DNA of 64,000 nucleotides, taken from Wurfbainia villosa (taxonomy: Eukaryota; Streptophyta; Magnoliopsida; Zingiberales; Zingiberaceae). The notes under the pieces are model-generated. The model worked only from the letters and a program-made list of their open reading frames with translations. It ran no database searches and was not told where the DNA came from. Shown here piece by piece: positions 34,979 through 46,348 of the stretch. The stretch's first letter is position 1, and every line of letters starts with the position of its first letter. Location: NCBI GenBank assembly GCA_025175895.1, contig CM045996.1, forward strand, positions 105,265,179-105,329,178, given 5' to 3'. Both the position numbers and the translations under genes were made by a program.

Positions 34979-35500
34979 TCACCTATGACGCTCCACGATT
35001 AACTTATATCCATCCTCGAGTACAATCCTGTGCATGCAGAGAGATGGGCTTTTCCCCTTGATGTCATCGATGGTATAGCCCAATGCCTTTTTGTATGTTT
35101 TGAGCACCTCTAGCAACTTCCTTTTCTCTGCTTCACTCAAACTGGCATTTATAATCACCGGGTAAGTTAAAGATAGGCCCAAAAATTCATACCTGAGATT
35201 CGGGGGAAGTGATTTCATCATGGGCCTTGGGTGTTTTTCTATCTCCACCTGATTCGGTTCTTCTTCTTCTACGGATCCCGAGAACAAGGAAGCTTCCTCC
35301 ACCCGGTACTCTCTCTCCTCGCCTTCGCCCTGTGCTTGGCAAGCCACCTCAATCTTTCCTAGCTCCTTTGCAGGGGAAAAATCTTGAAAATCCTGTTCGC
35401 TATCTTCCCATATTTGAAGGGTCCATACAACTATTTCTATAACGCGATAAGCTTCGTCCATGTTCTTTTTCATCAATACCCTTCCCACGGCTATGTCCAA
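34979..35500 (-). pseudogene. pol: J protease-RT linker and start of reverse transcriptase
   Basis: A 173-codon minus-strand frame with an acidic stretch, then SLPPNLRYEFLG, TYPVIINASLSE, YKKALGYTIDDIKG and SLCMHRIVLED, the wording seen before the RT fingers in Athila/Tat elements. J is cut off at 35585 by element I. Upstream protease and gag are not in this window. Confidence 0.85.
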
Positions 35501-35585
35501 GGGTTCCTTGGATGAGATGGAGATTTCAGAGTAAAAAATATGGATGAGTAACCAATCCTGTAATTCATGATGTGGGCATCGATGA

Positions 35586-37152
35586 TGTAGGAACGTCGGT
35601 AAGTGCTAGAGGGGGGTGAATGGCGCTTTCGTTCGTTTGGCGTAATTCGATCGTGCTTGTCTCTATAAAATGATTAGTGTGCAGTAGAAAATAAAAGCAC
35701 AAACTAGAACAAAGACAAACAACACAATCACACAAACACTACAATATAATGTGGTTCGTAACCTTAGGGTTTCTACTCCACGGGTTGGGCTCGAATGAAC
35801 CCTAGCGATGCAAATACCACCACTAAACCAAAAACACTCCTTCTCGACAACAAGTCGGAGGTGGAGAAACCTCGTACAAGGATTACAAAAGTAATACAAG
35901 AAATATATAAGAAAATATGAATAAAATAAACAAAACAACATAAAGAAAACTTTATAACTATTGCTCTGGATGCTTGCTTGTTTGATTGTTGGAACCGCAC
36001 TTGAAGACCCTGATTTGCACTAGCAAATCACTCTAAATCACCCAAGAAATCACAAAATCCTTCTCCACGAGCTCCTTTTAATGCTATAACTCGAGCTGGA
36101 TTCGCCTAGCAGTCGACTGATCGCGACCATCAGTTGACTACTCCTGTAGCTGTTGTGAGATAATGACTCGATCCACGCTGGATAAGTTCCAACGGATAGA
36201 CTATCACTCAACTGATCACACCCATCAATCGACTGATGCACAGGAAGTCGAGTTGATGGTCGAGCCTACTTTGCATCTGTGGCATTTCCGCAACATCAGA
36301 CGACTGCCCATCAATGTCAGTCAACTGATCAAGTAGTCAAGGCGTCAGTTGAGGCGCCTTGTGTTTGTGGCCACCGCAGTCGAGGTGCTGCCTCGACTTG
36401 GACACCAGTCGAGGCACCTTGAGTCTGTGGTCGCAATTCAACCATAGTTAACTGCAGTCGACTCCCATTAGTCGACTGGTCATAATCCCAGTCAACTGAT
36501 AAACCTCAAACATGAGGTTTAACCCCAAGTATGATTCCCTCATACTTGCTAGACCACCCTTAGCCTAGACCTAAGTCTTCTAGCCACCTTCATCAACCTT
36601 ACACATATCGGATCCCTCCAAGTCATCCATGACTTATTCATCCATACATTAGCCTTCAGGTGCTTCCATCAGTTATGTCATGCTAACGTGGTCTATACCT
36701 CCAAGGCACATTTGGGCTTACACTGCCAAGACACACGCTTGGACTTTACGCCGCCAAACCATTAGACTTATGTTGTCAAGACTCCACCCTTAGACTTTAC
36801 GCCGCCAATATCATCCCTTGGACTTCCCTTGCCAACCCATCTTGGAATTTCCATTTGCCAAGACTCAAGCTTGGACTTTCCCTTGCCAAGACCCATGCTT
36901 GGACTTTCCATGCCAACCCATGTTGGGCTTTCCAATTGCCAAGACTCAATCTTGGACTTTCGCTTGCCAACCCATGTTGGACTTTCCAATTCCCAAGTGT
37001 CCCACTTGGACTTCTCCATTATGGTCAACCCCAAGTTAATCATCTAGTCAACCCATTGTCAAACAACGGTCAACTCCCTTGTCAAACATCAAAACACTAC
37101 TCGAGTCAAACTTGAGTCTGGTCAATCGTGACCTGGGCCGATTGTACCAACA
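35586..37152 (-). repeat. 3' LTR of minus-strand element I (H family, 1567 bp)
   Basis: The left end is TGTAGGAACG (35586) and the right end ACCAACA (37152). Its minus-strand start, TGTTGGTACAATCGG, matches the H-family relic at 28428. AAGTCCAAG-type repeats occupy 36700-37020 and CAGTCGACTG-like sites 36108-36490. Directly right is ATCTCCCCCTTTTTG, a polypurine tract on the minus strand, so this is the 3' LTR of an element extending rightward. The left flank GATGA (35581-35585) is the presumed target duplication. Confidence 0.82.
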
Positions 37153-37983
37153 ATCTCCCCCTTTTTGATGTTTGACAAAAAAATCAACATCTTTGAGTTA
37201 GAACACTAACTCAATCCAATCCTCCCAATTTTCCAAATTGGGAATTCCCAAATTCTCTCCTTTTTTGTCATACATCAAAAAGGCTCTCCCCAAGGGTGTC
37301 AATGTCTCATATCCTAATAAGATCTTACAATCTCCCTCTTGGTCCAAAAATATCTAGGATGCCTTCACACTTCCTAGTGATAAGTCCCATATCACTAAAG
37401 AGAGACAATCCTCACTTCTCTAAAAACTCAAAATTCTACCCCTCATGAGGAAGAGCACATCCATCATCCCATGATGGATAATCTCTCCCTAAAGGCTTGC
37501 TCCCCCCTGACCATTGCACCAACAATGTCCTTGGAGAGTCTCTAAGCCTATAGGAACACTAAACCATCAAAATTATGGTCAAAAGTTCAAACTTGAACTT
37601 TCACACACCTTAAAATTGATACATACCCTAAACAATTCTCCTAATCCATATCCAATGGATTTTCAACCTTTATAATGCTTTCCAAAGCATATCCTAGGGT
37701 TAGGAGCAATTAGGGTAACCTAACAAAGCTGAAATCAGGCTAAACAACATTTGTTTACCCAAAATCATGTCTGGTAGTCGACTCTTTTAGCTATCAGTCG
37801 ACTGCCCCTAAGGCCAATCGAGTGATAGCAGTCGCAGTCGAGGTGCCTCCTCGACTACTCTTGATGCCAGTCAACTACCACACTTGGCAGTCAACTGATT
37901 TTTGCAATTTGCAGAAATCCTATTTCAGAAAATCATAAGTAATTATACATAATACAAAAAATTATGAAATTTCATATGTATAA
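37153..37983 (-). other. Internal 3' region of element I, non-coding
   Basis: It starts with the polypurine tract and contains several purine-rich (C-rich on plus) runs and CAGTCGACTG variants near 37775-37910. No ORF. G interrupts it at 37984. The remainder of I lies beyond the window. Confidence 0.7.
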
Positions 37984-39281
37984 TGTAGGATCGTGTTTTT
38001 CCGAGAGAGGGGGATGAATCTCGGAGTATTAAAAATTTATTTTAATTTAGAACAATTAGAATAATTTTAATAATTGTGAGTATGCAGTGGAAATGAAAAT
38101 AATGACGCTTTTATTTTACTTCGTTTACAACCCTGACTGGGTTGCTAATCCAAGGCCCATAGCTCTCCCGAGAGCTACCTCGATGGGCAATTCACTAAAT
38201 CCCCTCTGACTCGAGAACTCTCAACTTCGGAGGGTTTTATTTTTTTACAAAGAATAGAGATGGATAACAGACTACCCACTATTGAAATTAAGTACAGTAA
38301 GTGAAAATAAATAGATGAAATACAACAACTTTATACCGACACTTAAATGGATCAAGAAGTAGTCGCGGAGAGTCAGAAGATCACCATGTTCGTAGAGTAA
38401 GAATTTTGGCAGCACTTCGATGTAGTTCAGATGTGTTGCTCGGATCTGGTTGAGCTCATATTTTATAAACCTTTTCCAGTCGACTGGAATACCTTTTAGT
38501 CAACTCCACATCAGCCCGTCGATATGGAATTCATAGTCTTCCAGTCGACTGAAACCTCCCCAGTCGACTCCACGTCACTCGGCTTCACATCTGGAAATTT
38601 GCCTCTTCAGTCGACTTAAACCCTTCAGTCGACTGAAACCCTTTCCATATGTATCGCACGATCTCTGATCGTCACCAGCTGATCCTGCCAAATAGGTATC
38701 CAGTCGACTAATACATCTCCAGTCGACTGGACTTAAGTCAACTTGAATCCATCCAGTCGATTGATCCCTGCAAAATAGGATTAGCACAAATAGATAATAT
38801 GAAATGCGACAGCAGTAGTAATACTACTCAATCTCAACTACTAAGTCCCAGGCGGACTTTTCGTCGGATCGATGCCTAGCTTTGTCCCCCTATAGAGGAC
38901 TCGGCCTCACCTCTTCACTCGAGGCTTACCTACTGGCTACCTACTGGACTTACCACTCTTGACATCCGATCTGACCCACAAGGGCCTCCACAAGCTGTCT
39001 GGTCTACCTAACCCAGCTGAACTTTCTGCCGATTGTCCGGTCTCCTGACCCAACTGGTCTCCATGCCAAATATCCAGTCCACGCGATCCATCTCGACTTC
39101 ATGCCTGGTGTCTGGTCCTCCTGATCTATCAAGATACGTGCCTAGTATCTGGTCAATACGACCTACTAGGACTTTCTGTTAAGACTGCACACTTAACACT
39201 GATATTAAAACACAAGTGAATCCTAACATTTAACTGTTGTTCATACATCAAAACTAAGGAGTGATGCTCACTGCATCAACA
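37984..39281 (-). repeat. 3' LTR of minus-strand element G (E family, 1298 bp)
   Basis: It runs from TGTAGGATCG to TGCATCAACA. The minus-strand start TGTTGATGCAG and the end match the E LTR (41592-42884). CAGTCGACTG palindromes cluster at 38470-38765. Element F is inserted three bases past its right end; the minus-strand polypurine tract of G resumes at 62421 (ATCTCCCC), showing that this is its 3' LTR. Confidence 0.85.
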
Positions 39282-39284
39282 ATC

Positions 39285-40512
39285 TATTAGGGCAATCAAC
39301 CCATGAATGATGTGTTTTGATGGGTGTGGCAAAGGGTTTAAGTTAGGTTGATTATGAGTTTAATATGTGTGTTGAAGTCGTGCAGGACTTAGTAATTCAC
39401 ACATGGCGTAAGCATTGGTAAGTCACCATCTCATGACTCGGTCCTTGAGTCAGTGAAGGATAGAATTGCGGAAGCCATGCACTTGGTGCATCCGAGGGAT
39501 CGCCGGACAAGGAACATTAGAGTGAAGCCAAAAGAAGTAGACTTCAGGGCGAGATGTGAAGGATGACATTGCGAAGTCATACTCTTGGTGCATCCGAGGG
39601 ACGTGGACGAACGAAGAGAACTTCAAGGCGAGGGACAACAAGGGAAGATGAGAGTGAATGATTGTAACCCAGGACGGGCTAGCTCTTAGGTGAACTTGGC
39701 TAAATGGCTAAGTGTCGGATGGGTTTTCCTGACATCAGTCGACTACCATGATATGGCAGTCGACTGCTCCAAGTCGACTGAAGACTCGACTGGTGTTCGA
39801 GTCTGGTTTCTGGTTGAACAATCGACTGCTAAGGAATGGCAGTCGACTGGATCAACCGACTGATGTCGAGGGTTTCAGGCACAGAAGGTTGATCAGTCGA
39901 GTGATCACTTCGGTCACACGACTAATGGCTCCACCAGATGACTGTTGGTAAAATTATACGACTGATGTGGGAGTCATTGGTTAAACTCCAATGTGGATGA
40001 AGCCATTACAAGGCAATAACTACAGCAGCAGTCAACTGATCGAGGCATCAGTCGATTGCTAGCTACCCAATGGGAAGAACGACCTCTTTCCTATAAGAAG
40101 AGGCTTTGGGTCATCTTGGGGGGTCAATGCTTCTACTCTAAACATCTCCCAAGTGCCCAACATGAATTTCCTCCTCTTCCTTGAGTTTATTTCAATCATA
40201 TTGTAAGAGGAGTGATTTCTTGTAAGAAAGGTTACCTCCACCTAGCTTGGTGCAAAGGAGAGACTAGTGGATTTGAAGGGATTGATTCGCCATACGAATC
40301 GGGTCGTGGATTAGCGACAAGGCCATGAACCACGTTACATAATTGTGTTAGAGATTGTTCTTCTTTTTACTTCTTGTATTTAGCTTAATATTTTGTTAGC
40401 ATTTGTTTTCCGCTGCGCTAACGAGTTTGTAGACGAGCAATCAACGAACAATCTCCACCGTACACGTGAAAGGCTATTCACCCCCCTCTAGCTGGCCACT
40501 GATCCTCCAACA
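39285..40512 (+). repeat. 5' LTR of F (1228 bp)
   Basis: Begins TATTAGGGCAATC, whereas the 3' LTR begins TGTTAGGGCAATC. Ends CTCCAACA. TATA-like TATAAG is at 40092-40097. CAGTCGACTG-type sites lie upstream at 39735-40055. Confidence 0.9.
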
Positions 40513-40514
40513 AG

Positions 40515-40526
40515 TGGTATCAGAGC
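40515..40526 (+). other. Primer binding site of F
   Basis: TGGTATCAGAGC, two bases after the LTR end; initiator methionine tRNA type. Confidence 0.9.
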
Positions 40527-40569
40527 GAGGAGCTTGTCGAGAACTAACCGCCAATGCAAGCACAATAAG

Positions 40570-41591
40570 ATGGCTGGCTCCAACATCTATCCACCAAAGT
40601 TCGAGGGGGAATTCGCTTGGTGGAAAAAGAGAATGGAGGTATTTTTCGAAACCGACTTTGAAATTATGTTAATTATGGAAAATGGTTTCGAGATGCCTAG
40701 GGATGAGGAAGGGGAGCCACTAGAGAAATTGAGATGGACAAAGAAGCAAAGAGAGGAGTACTTAGCGAATTCAAAGGCCAAGCACCATTTGTACAATGTG
40801 CTCCCTCAACAAGAAGTAAATCGAATAGGAGAATGTGCTAGCGCTAAAGAGATGTGGGAGAAGATTGTAAAACTCCATGATGGCACATCCGAGGCCAAGC
40901 TAGCAAGAAGAGATGTCCTCCGCTCCCAACTCAATAATATCAAACTCGATAAAAGGGAGAAGATAACATCTTTGCATTCTTGTTTTAAAGAAATTCTTAA
41001 TGGTTTATCTAGTGTAGGGGAGAAGCTCTCCAATAGGGACATGATCATGAAGGCAATTGATGCATTCCCTCGATCATCAAGGTGGAGTTCCATGGTGGAC
41101 TCATTTTATATCTCAAAGAATTTAGAGGTAAGTACTCTAGATGAATTTTTCTCCACTATGGAATTACATGAGTCTAGGCTTGAAGGAATAGTAGAAGATC
41201 AAATCAAGCCGTCAAGGGGAGTTGCATTAATGGCCGACAAGGGAAAGAAGAAGAAGAAGGAGATTGCACCATCTTCATCCGATGAATCATCTTTCTCCTC
41301 CATGGATAGCAATGAAGAAGCCTACATGGTAAAGAAGGTAAGACATGCATTGAAAAATTTTAAATTTAACAAATCTAATGATAGGAGAATAAGGCCAAGA
41401 AGAAAGATAATATGCTACAATTGCCAAGGAGAGGGACATATAAGAGATGATTGTCCTCTCTTGAACAAAAGCAAGGAGGAAAAGAGGAAGAAAGAAGAGA
41501 AGAAGAAGGGGAGCAAGAAAAAGGAAGAAGAAAGAAAAACAAAAGTGAAAGGGAAGGCCAAGGCACACAAGGCAACATGGGATGATCCATC
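40570..41591 (+). pseudogene. gag: F gag, 5' half (interrupted by insertion of E)
   Basis: The ATG at 40570 (MAGSNIYPPKFEGEF) is preferred over 40534 because copia Gag starts this way and the upstream residues are leader. Motifs: WWKKRMEVFF, KEMWEKIVKLHDG, SRWSSMVDSFY, and an intact CCHC knuckle CYNCQGEGHIRDDC (about 41412-41455). A Lys/Glu-rich segment follows. Element E enters at 41591 with target duplication CCATC (41587-41591). Apart from this insertion no stop or frameshift is present; the open stretch reading into the E LTR to 41625 is artefactual. Confidence 0.9.
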
Positions 41592-42884
41592 TGTTGATGC
41601 AGTGAGCATCACTCCAAAGTTTTGATGTATGAACCTCAGTTAAAAGTTAAGATTCACTTGTAGTCTAATATAAGTGTTAAGTGTGCAGGCTTAACAGGAA
41701 GTCCTAGTAGGTCGAGTTGACCAGATACTAGGCATGAATCTTGATAGATCAGGAGGACCGAACACCAGGCATGAAGTCCAGATGGGTCGCGTGGACCAGA
41801 CATTTGGCATGAAGACCGGTTGGGTCAGGAGACCGGACAATCGATAAAAAGTCTAGTTGGATCAAGTAGATCGGACAGCTGGTGGAAGCCCTGGTGGGTT
41901 AGATCGGATGTCAAGAATGGTAAGTCTGACAGGTAGTAGGTAGGTAAGCCTCGAGTGAAGAGGTGAGGCCGAGTCCTCGGTAGGGGGACAAAGCTAGGCA
42001 TCGATCTGACGAAAAGTCCGTGTGGGACTTAGTAGTCGAGTTGGAGCAGTATTACTACTGCTATCTTAATTCACATTATCTATTTTGTGCTAATCCTATT
42101 TTGCAGGGATCGGTCGATTGAATGGATTCAAGTCGACTGAAGTCCAGTCGACTAAAGATGTATCAGTTGACTGGATACTTATTTGGCAGGATCAGCTTAT
42201 GATCGATCGGAGATCGTGCGACGCAGATGGAAAGAGCTTGAGTCGACTGAAGATGTTGAGTCGACTGATGAGAGGAATTTCCCGATGTGGAGCCGAGTGA
42301 CGTGGAGTCGACTGAAGGGGATTCAGTCGACTGGAAGACCACGACTTCCATATCAATGGGCTGATGTGGAGTCGACTGGAAGGCATTCCAGTCGACTGGA
42401 AAGTGTTTATAAAAGTTGTGCTCGACCAAATCCATTTATCAAAATTGAATCAACATCGAAGTGTTGCCAAAATACTTGCTCGTCCACTACACTTTGACTC
42501 CACGACAAGACGTTCCTCCGACACTCTGTGACTACCTCTACGATTATTAAGTGTCGGTATAAAGTCTTATAATCTCTTTACTTTATTGTTTCGCTTGCAT
42601 ACTTAATTCTCTAAGTGGGTGGTTTGTCACCTAACTCTATCATTTGTAAAAGCGAAATCCTCCGAAGTCAAGAGCACTTGAGTTGGAGGGTATTTAGTGA
42701 ATTGTCCATCGAGGTGGCTCGTGGTAGAGCTACGGGCCTTGGAGTAGCAACCCAGTTCGGGTTGTTAACCAAGTAAAATTGCTTGTGTTGTTAATTGTCT
42801 TTATATTCCGCTGCGTATGTTTATTAATTTAAAATTATTAAATGCCAAGATTCACCCTCCTCTCTCGGTTCACTCGATCCTACA
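41592..42884 (+). repeat. 5' LTR of E (1293 bp)
   Basis: Starts TGTTGATGCAG, ends GATCCTACA. TATA box TATAAAAG is at 42408-42415. At least nine GTCGACTG or related sites lie at 42110-42400; the last is part of a 16-bp perfect palindrome TTCCAGTCGACTGGAA (42386-42401) that ends seven bases before the TATA box. Confidence 0.9.
42408..42415 (+). promoter_or_regulatory. TATA box with upstream palindrome array, E 5' LTR
   Basis: TATAAAAG preceded by CAGTCGACTG at 42324-42333 and 42389-42398 and by several variants. The same spacing is repeated in the 3' LTR. A promoter role is inferred from position. Confidence 0.6.
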
Positions 42885-42886
42885 AT

Positions 42887-42898
42887 TGGTATCAGAGC
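42887..42898 (+). other. Primer binding site of E
   Basis: TGGTATCAGAGC two bases after the LTR end; initiator methionine tRNA type. Confidence 0.9.
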
Positions 42899-42936
42899 GG
42901 GGGCGCTCCGAATTGGTGCAACCACCATCGTTGAGC

Positions 42937-43760
42937 ATTAGAATAATTTAATTATTTTTTTCTTGCTTAGAATAATTTAATTAATTTTTTTTCCTTGCTT
43001 AGAATAATTTAATTAATTTTTTTCTTATTAGAATAATTTAATTATTTTTCTTCCTTGCTTCGAATAATTTAATTAATTTTTCTTGCTTAGAATAACTTCA
43101 TTTAAAAATCATTTTCTTCATTTAAAAATAATTTTTTGCATTTAAAAAAATTATCTATATTTAAAAATCATTTTCTGCATTTAAAAATAATTTTCTGAAT
43201 TTAAAATAATTTTTTGTATTTAAAAATAATTTTCTACATTTAAAAATAATTTTCTGCATTTAAATTAATTTTCTGTATTTAAAAATCATTTTCTTCATTT
43301 AAAAATAATTTTCTGCATTTATAATAATTTTCTATATTTAAAAATCATTTTCTTTCATTTAAAAATCATTTTTTGCATTTAAAAATAATTTTCTGCATTT
43401 AAAATAATTTTATGTATTTAAAAATAATTTTTTTCATTTAAAAATAATTTTCTTTATTTAAAAATAATTTTCTGTATTTAAAATAATTTCTTATATTTAA
43501 AAATAATTTTCTATATTTAAAATAATTTTCTATATTTAAAAATAATTTTCTGTATTTAAAAAGAATTTTCTACATTTAAAATAATTTTTTATATTTAAAA
43601 ATAATTTTCTGTATTTAAAAATAATTTTCTACATTTAAAATAATTTTCTATATTTAAAATTATTTTCTACATATTAAAATAATTTTTTGTATATTAAATT
43701 CATTTCCAACATATCAAATTACATTAAATTAATTTTCTGCACATTAAATTAATTTTCAGC
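42937..43760 (+). repeat. AT-rich minisatellite in the leader of E
   Basis: Between the primer site and gag lies a block of roughly 27-bp units (TTAGAATAATTTAATTAATT with T-runs, 42937-43090), then some thirty degenerate units of about 20-21 bp built on ATTTAAAAATAATTTTCTGC (43090-43760). The unit is nearly self-complementary. Related element B has no such array in its 370-bp leader, so it is a local expansion. Confidence 0.85.
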
Positions 43761-43867
43761 ATATTAAATTTCATTAAATTTATTTTCTACATATTAGGAT
43801 TATTTATTGCATATTAGATTCATTTTATTTAATTTAATTTTTGTGTTTAGAAAATATTCCATTAATA

Positions 43868-45520
43868 ATGTCACACTTAGAGGGATATATCACCGTTTGT
43901 CTTCCTCTCTTTAACGGAGAAGATTTTTCCTACTGGAAAAGACAAATGGAGTATTATCTGAAGACCGACCTAGAGGTCTAGTTTTCAATTAGGAAAGAGT
44001 TCACAGCTCCGGTAGACGACTCGGGAGAGTTGTTAGAACCGAAAAAATGGACCTCGGATATTAGGAAAAGAGCTCAAGTCGATTACAAGACACTTAACAC
44101 CTTGCAATGCGGACTTACTAAAGAATAGCTAAATAGGGTAGGTCCATTTGAAAATTCTAAAGAATTATGGGAGAAATTAATTGAGTTGCATGAAGGTACA
44201 AATGACACTAGGATAGCCAAACGGGACATGCTTTTAAATAAATTATTTAATTATAAAATGAACGAAAACGAAAACGCTAGTCAACTCTATAGTAGGATTA
44301 AAGATATATTAAATGGATTACATTTAATAGGACACCAAATAGAGAATAGAGACTTAATTAGGTATACCCTTAAGGCATTTCCGAGAAATGCCTTATGGAC
44401 ATCGATTTTTGATGCCTATAAGGTATCTAGGGATCTCTCCACAATTAGGTTAGATGAACTATTTTGTGAACTTGAACTACACGAACAAGCTAACTCAGGT
44501 CAAACCGAGAATGGTATAGCTTTGATGGCAGGTTCAACTAAAAAGGAGAGAAAAGTGAAGATTGAGTCCGAAGACGAGTCAGAGTCGGAAACAAACGAAG
44601 AAGAGGAGATTGTAAATATAGTAACAAAAATGTTCAACCGAAAGAAGAGGTTTACAAAGAAAGACGCCAGAAAGGTGCCCAACAACAAGTCGAGACCTCG
44701 ATCGGAAGTGACTTGCTATGAATGCAATGGAAAAGGACATTACAAGTCGGAGTGCGCAAACTTAAAAAAGGAAGAAAAACTGAAAAAGGAAAAAAAGAAG
44801 AAGGCTCTTAAGGCAACATGGGATGAGTCATCATCGGAGGAGTCGGACGCGGAAGAGACGAAGAGAAGCTTTGTCGCATTTATGGCCGAATCAAGATCCA
44901 GAGCCGAGTCAAGTTCCGAATATGAGTCCGATTTTGAGTCCGAGAGAAGCCACAGATCCGTATCCGTTTCCGAAGGTTTTAATGAGGTAACTTCTCCATT
45001 AGAAGACAAGTTATATAACATCATTGCATGTTTAGGTAGGAAATTAGCTAAGTCCAAGAATCGGGTTGACTCGCTACTTAAGGAAGTCCAAGTACTTAAG
45101 GAGCAAGTCAACTCGAAGACTTTGACTTGCCAACTTAAGGATAGAGACTCAACTCAAGTTGTAAAACTTGAGGAAGAGAACTCAGTCCTAAAAAGGCAAG
45201 TAGAAGAACTAATTGGATCATTGGAAAAGTTAACTTTGGGTTCCAAGTATCTCAACATGATGCTTGGATCTCAGCGAGCTATTTACAACATATCCGGACT
45301 CGGGTATAAGGCTAAGTCCACCTATAAATCTTACATGTCATTACTTAGCCGAAATGCTAAGAATCGAGTTCAAGCATGGGTTCCTAAGTCTAGCTTAGTC
45401 AATCAAGTTAGACCAAATCAATTTTGGGTTCCAAAGAGTCAAGTTCACTTAGTGAACAAAACTCAAACTAGCTACCATTTAGGGGGAGCTAACACTTTGC
45501 TTGTTTCCTTGCCTACTTAA
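43868..45520 (+). pseudogene. gag: E gag, two early stops
   Basis: The ATG at 43868 (MSHLEGY) opens a frame broken by TAG at 43979 (a Trp codon in relatives) and TAG at 44126, after which 444 codons are open from 44186. Motifs: ELWEKLIELHEG, NALWTSIFDAY, an intact CCHC knuckle CYECNGKGHYKSEC (about 44713-44755), a coiled-coil-like region, RVQAWVPK and QFWVPKSQVH. Unlike F and H the frame runs about 30 residues past WVPKS. It lies downstream of the AT-rich leader. Confidence 0.88.
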
Positions 45521-45697
45521 ACACTTGCATGTTTTAGTTAACTTTCCTTGTTTTAGTTAAACACTTGAATGTCTTAGTTTACTTTACTTGCTTAATGTAG
45601 GATGGACTAGATAGGAAACAAAGTAGTTTAAACTTGAACAACCTAGTACTAAGATAAGTGAACTGATAGTAAGTTGGGGAAGCTCTTCGAAGTGCAT

Positions 45698-45757
45698 GTC
45701 TAGGAAGTGGTCGTTGCTCCGATAATCAAGAAGGTCACGTGCCTCGCCACGACCTGG
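45698..45757 (+). other. Structured RNA X, copy 1 in E
   Basis: GTCTAGGAAGTGG through CCACGACCTGG is the conserved core: CTAGG pairs with CCTGG and GTGG with CCAC. Outside, AGTG and CACT can pair. The core is repeated 169 bp downstream (copy 2) and occurs once in B. Confidence 0.5.
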
Positions 45758-45855
45758 TACACTAAGTTGAGTGGAACTGACCGAAGCTAACTCACTAAAT
45801 ATTTGACTAGTTAGACCAAGGATTAACCTAAAGTGAATCAAGTACTTGATTCCTT

Positions 45856-45934
45856 TATTGACTTTGTCTAGGAAGTGGTCATTGCTCCGATAATTAAGAA
45901 GGTCATGTGCCTCGCCACGACCTGGAAGTCAATA
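45856..45934 (+). other. Structured RNA X, copy 2 in E
   Basis: The outer arms TATTGACTT (45856-45864) and AAGTCAATA (45926-45934) form a 9-bp perfect stem, then CTAGG/CCTGG and GTGG/CCAC. Compared with B, the two middle stem positions differ on both arms while pairing is kept. Confidence 0.55.
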
Positions 45935-46037
45935 CTGGAAAAACTTACTTGACTAGCTCAAACCAAGCCCTAATCTAACACAAGTTTAAACACTTTGAAA
46001 TTGCTCATTTAATTTAATAAAGATAAAAGAAATTCCA

Positions 46038-46090
46038 ATCTCACAATACTCATAGAAAAAAGTGTTTTGAAAACCTAGCTTGGGTGAGAT
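46038..46090 (+). other. Inverted repeat Y, upstream copy in E
   Basis: ATCTCAC (46038-46044) pairs with GTGAGAT (46084-46090) around 39 nt. Its position after X matches that of B (X then Y). Confidence 0.5.
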
Positions 46091-46261
46091 GATTTAGATC
46101 TTAATTAAGCTTAATTAGTTTTATGTAACTACTCTAAACCTAATATACTTAAACCAAGATTAATAAATCTTAATAACATACCTTAATTAAACGTAACTTA
46201 AGTCTACTCAACTTAATTAAACAGATTTATTTAAACTCAAGAAAGTAACATGATCTAAACA

Positions 46262-46348
46262 AACCTTGCCAACATATTCACTAAACCACTTCGGGAAGCT
46301 GAGTTTAGTATGCTTAGAAGACAATTAGGGTTATGCTTGGTAGACTAG
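46262..46348 (+). pseudogene. pol: RNase H C-terminal remnant of E
   Basis: Codons for NLANIFTKPLREAEFS and a C-terminal RRQLGLCLVD precede a TAG at 46346. This is the end of a copia RNase H (compare LADIFTKPLPKR in B). All preceding pol domains are absent, so about 3 kb was lost between 46091 and 46262. Confidence 0.85.

Noticed and set aside
41287..41612. Minus-strand hydrophobic ORFs that look like membrane proteins
   Set aside because: They are the antisense of the Lys/Glu-rich part of F gag (AAG/GAA codons read as CTT/TTC). Shadow frames.
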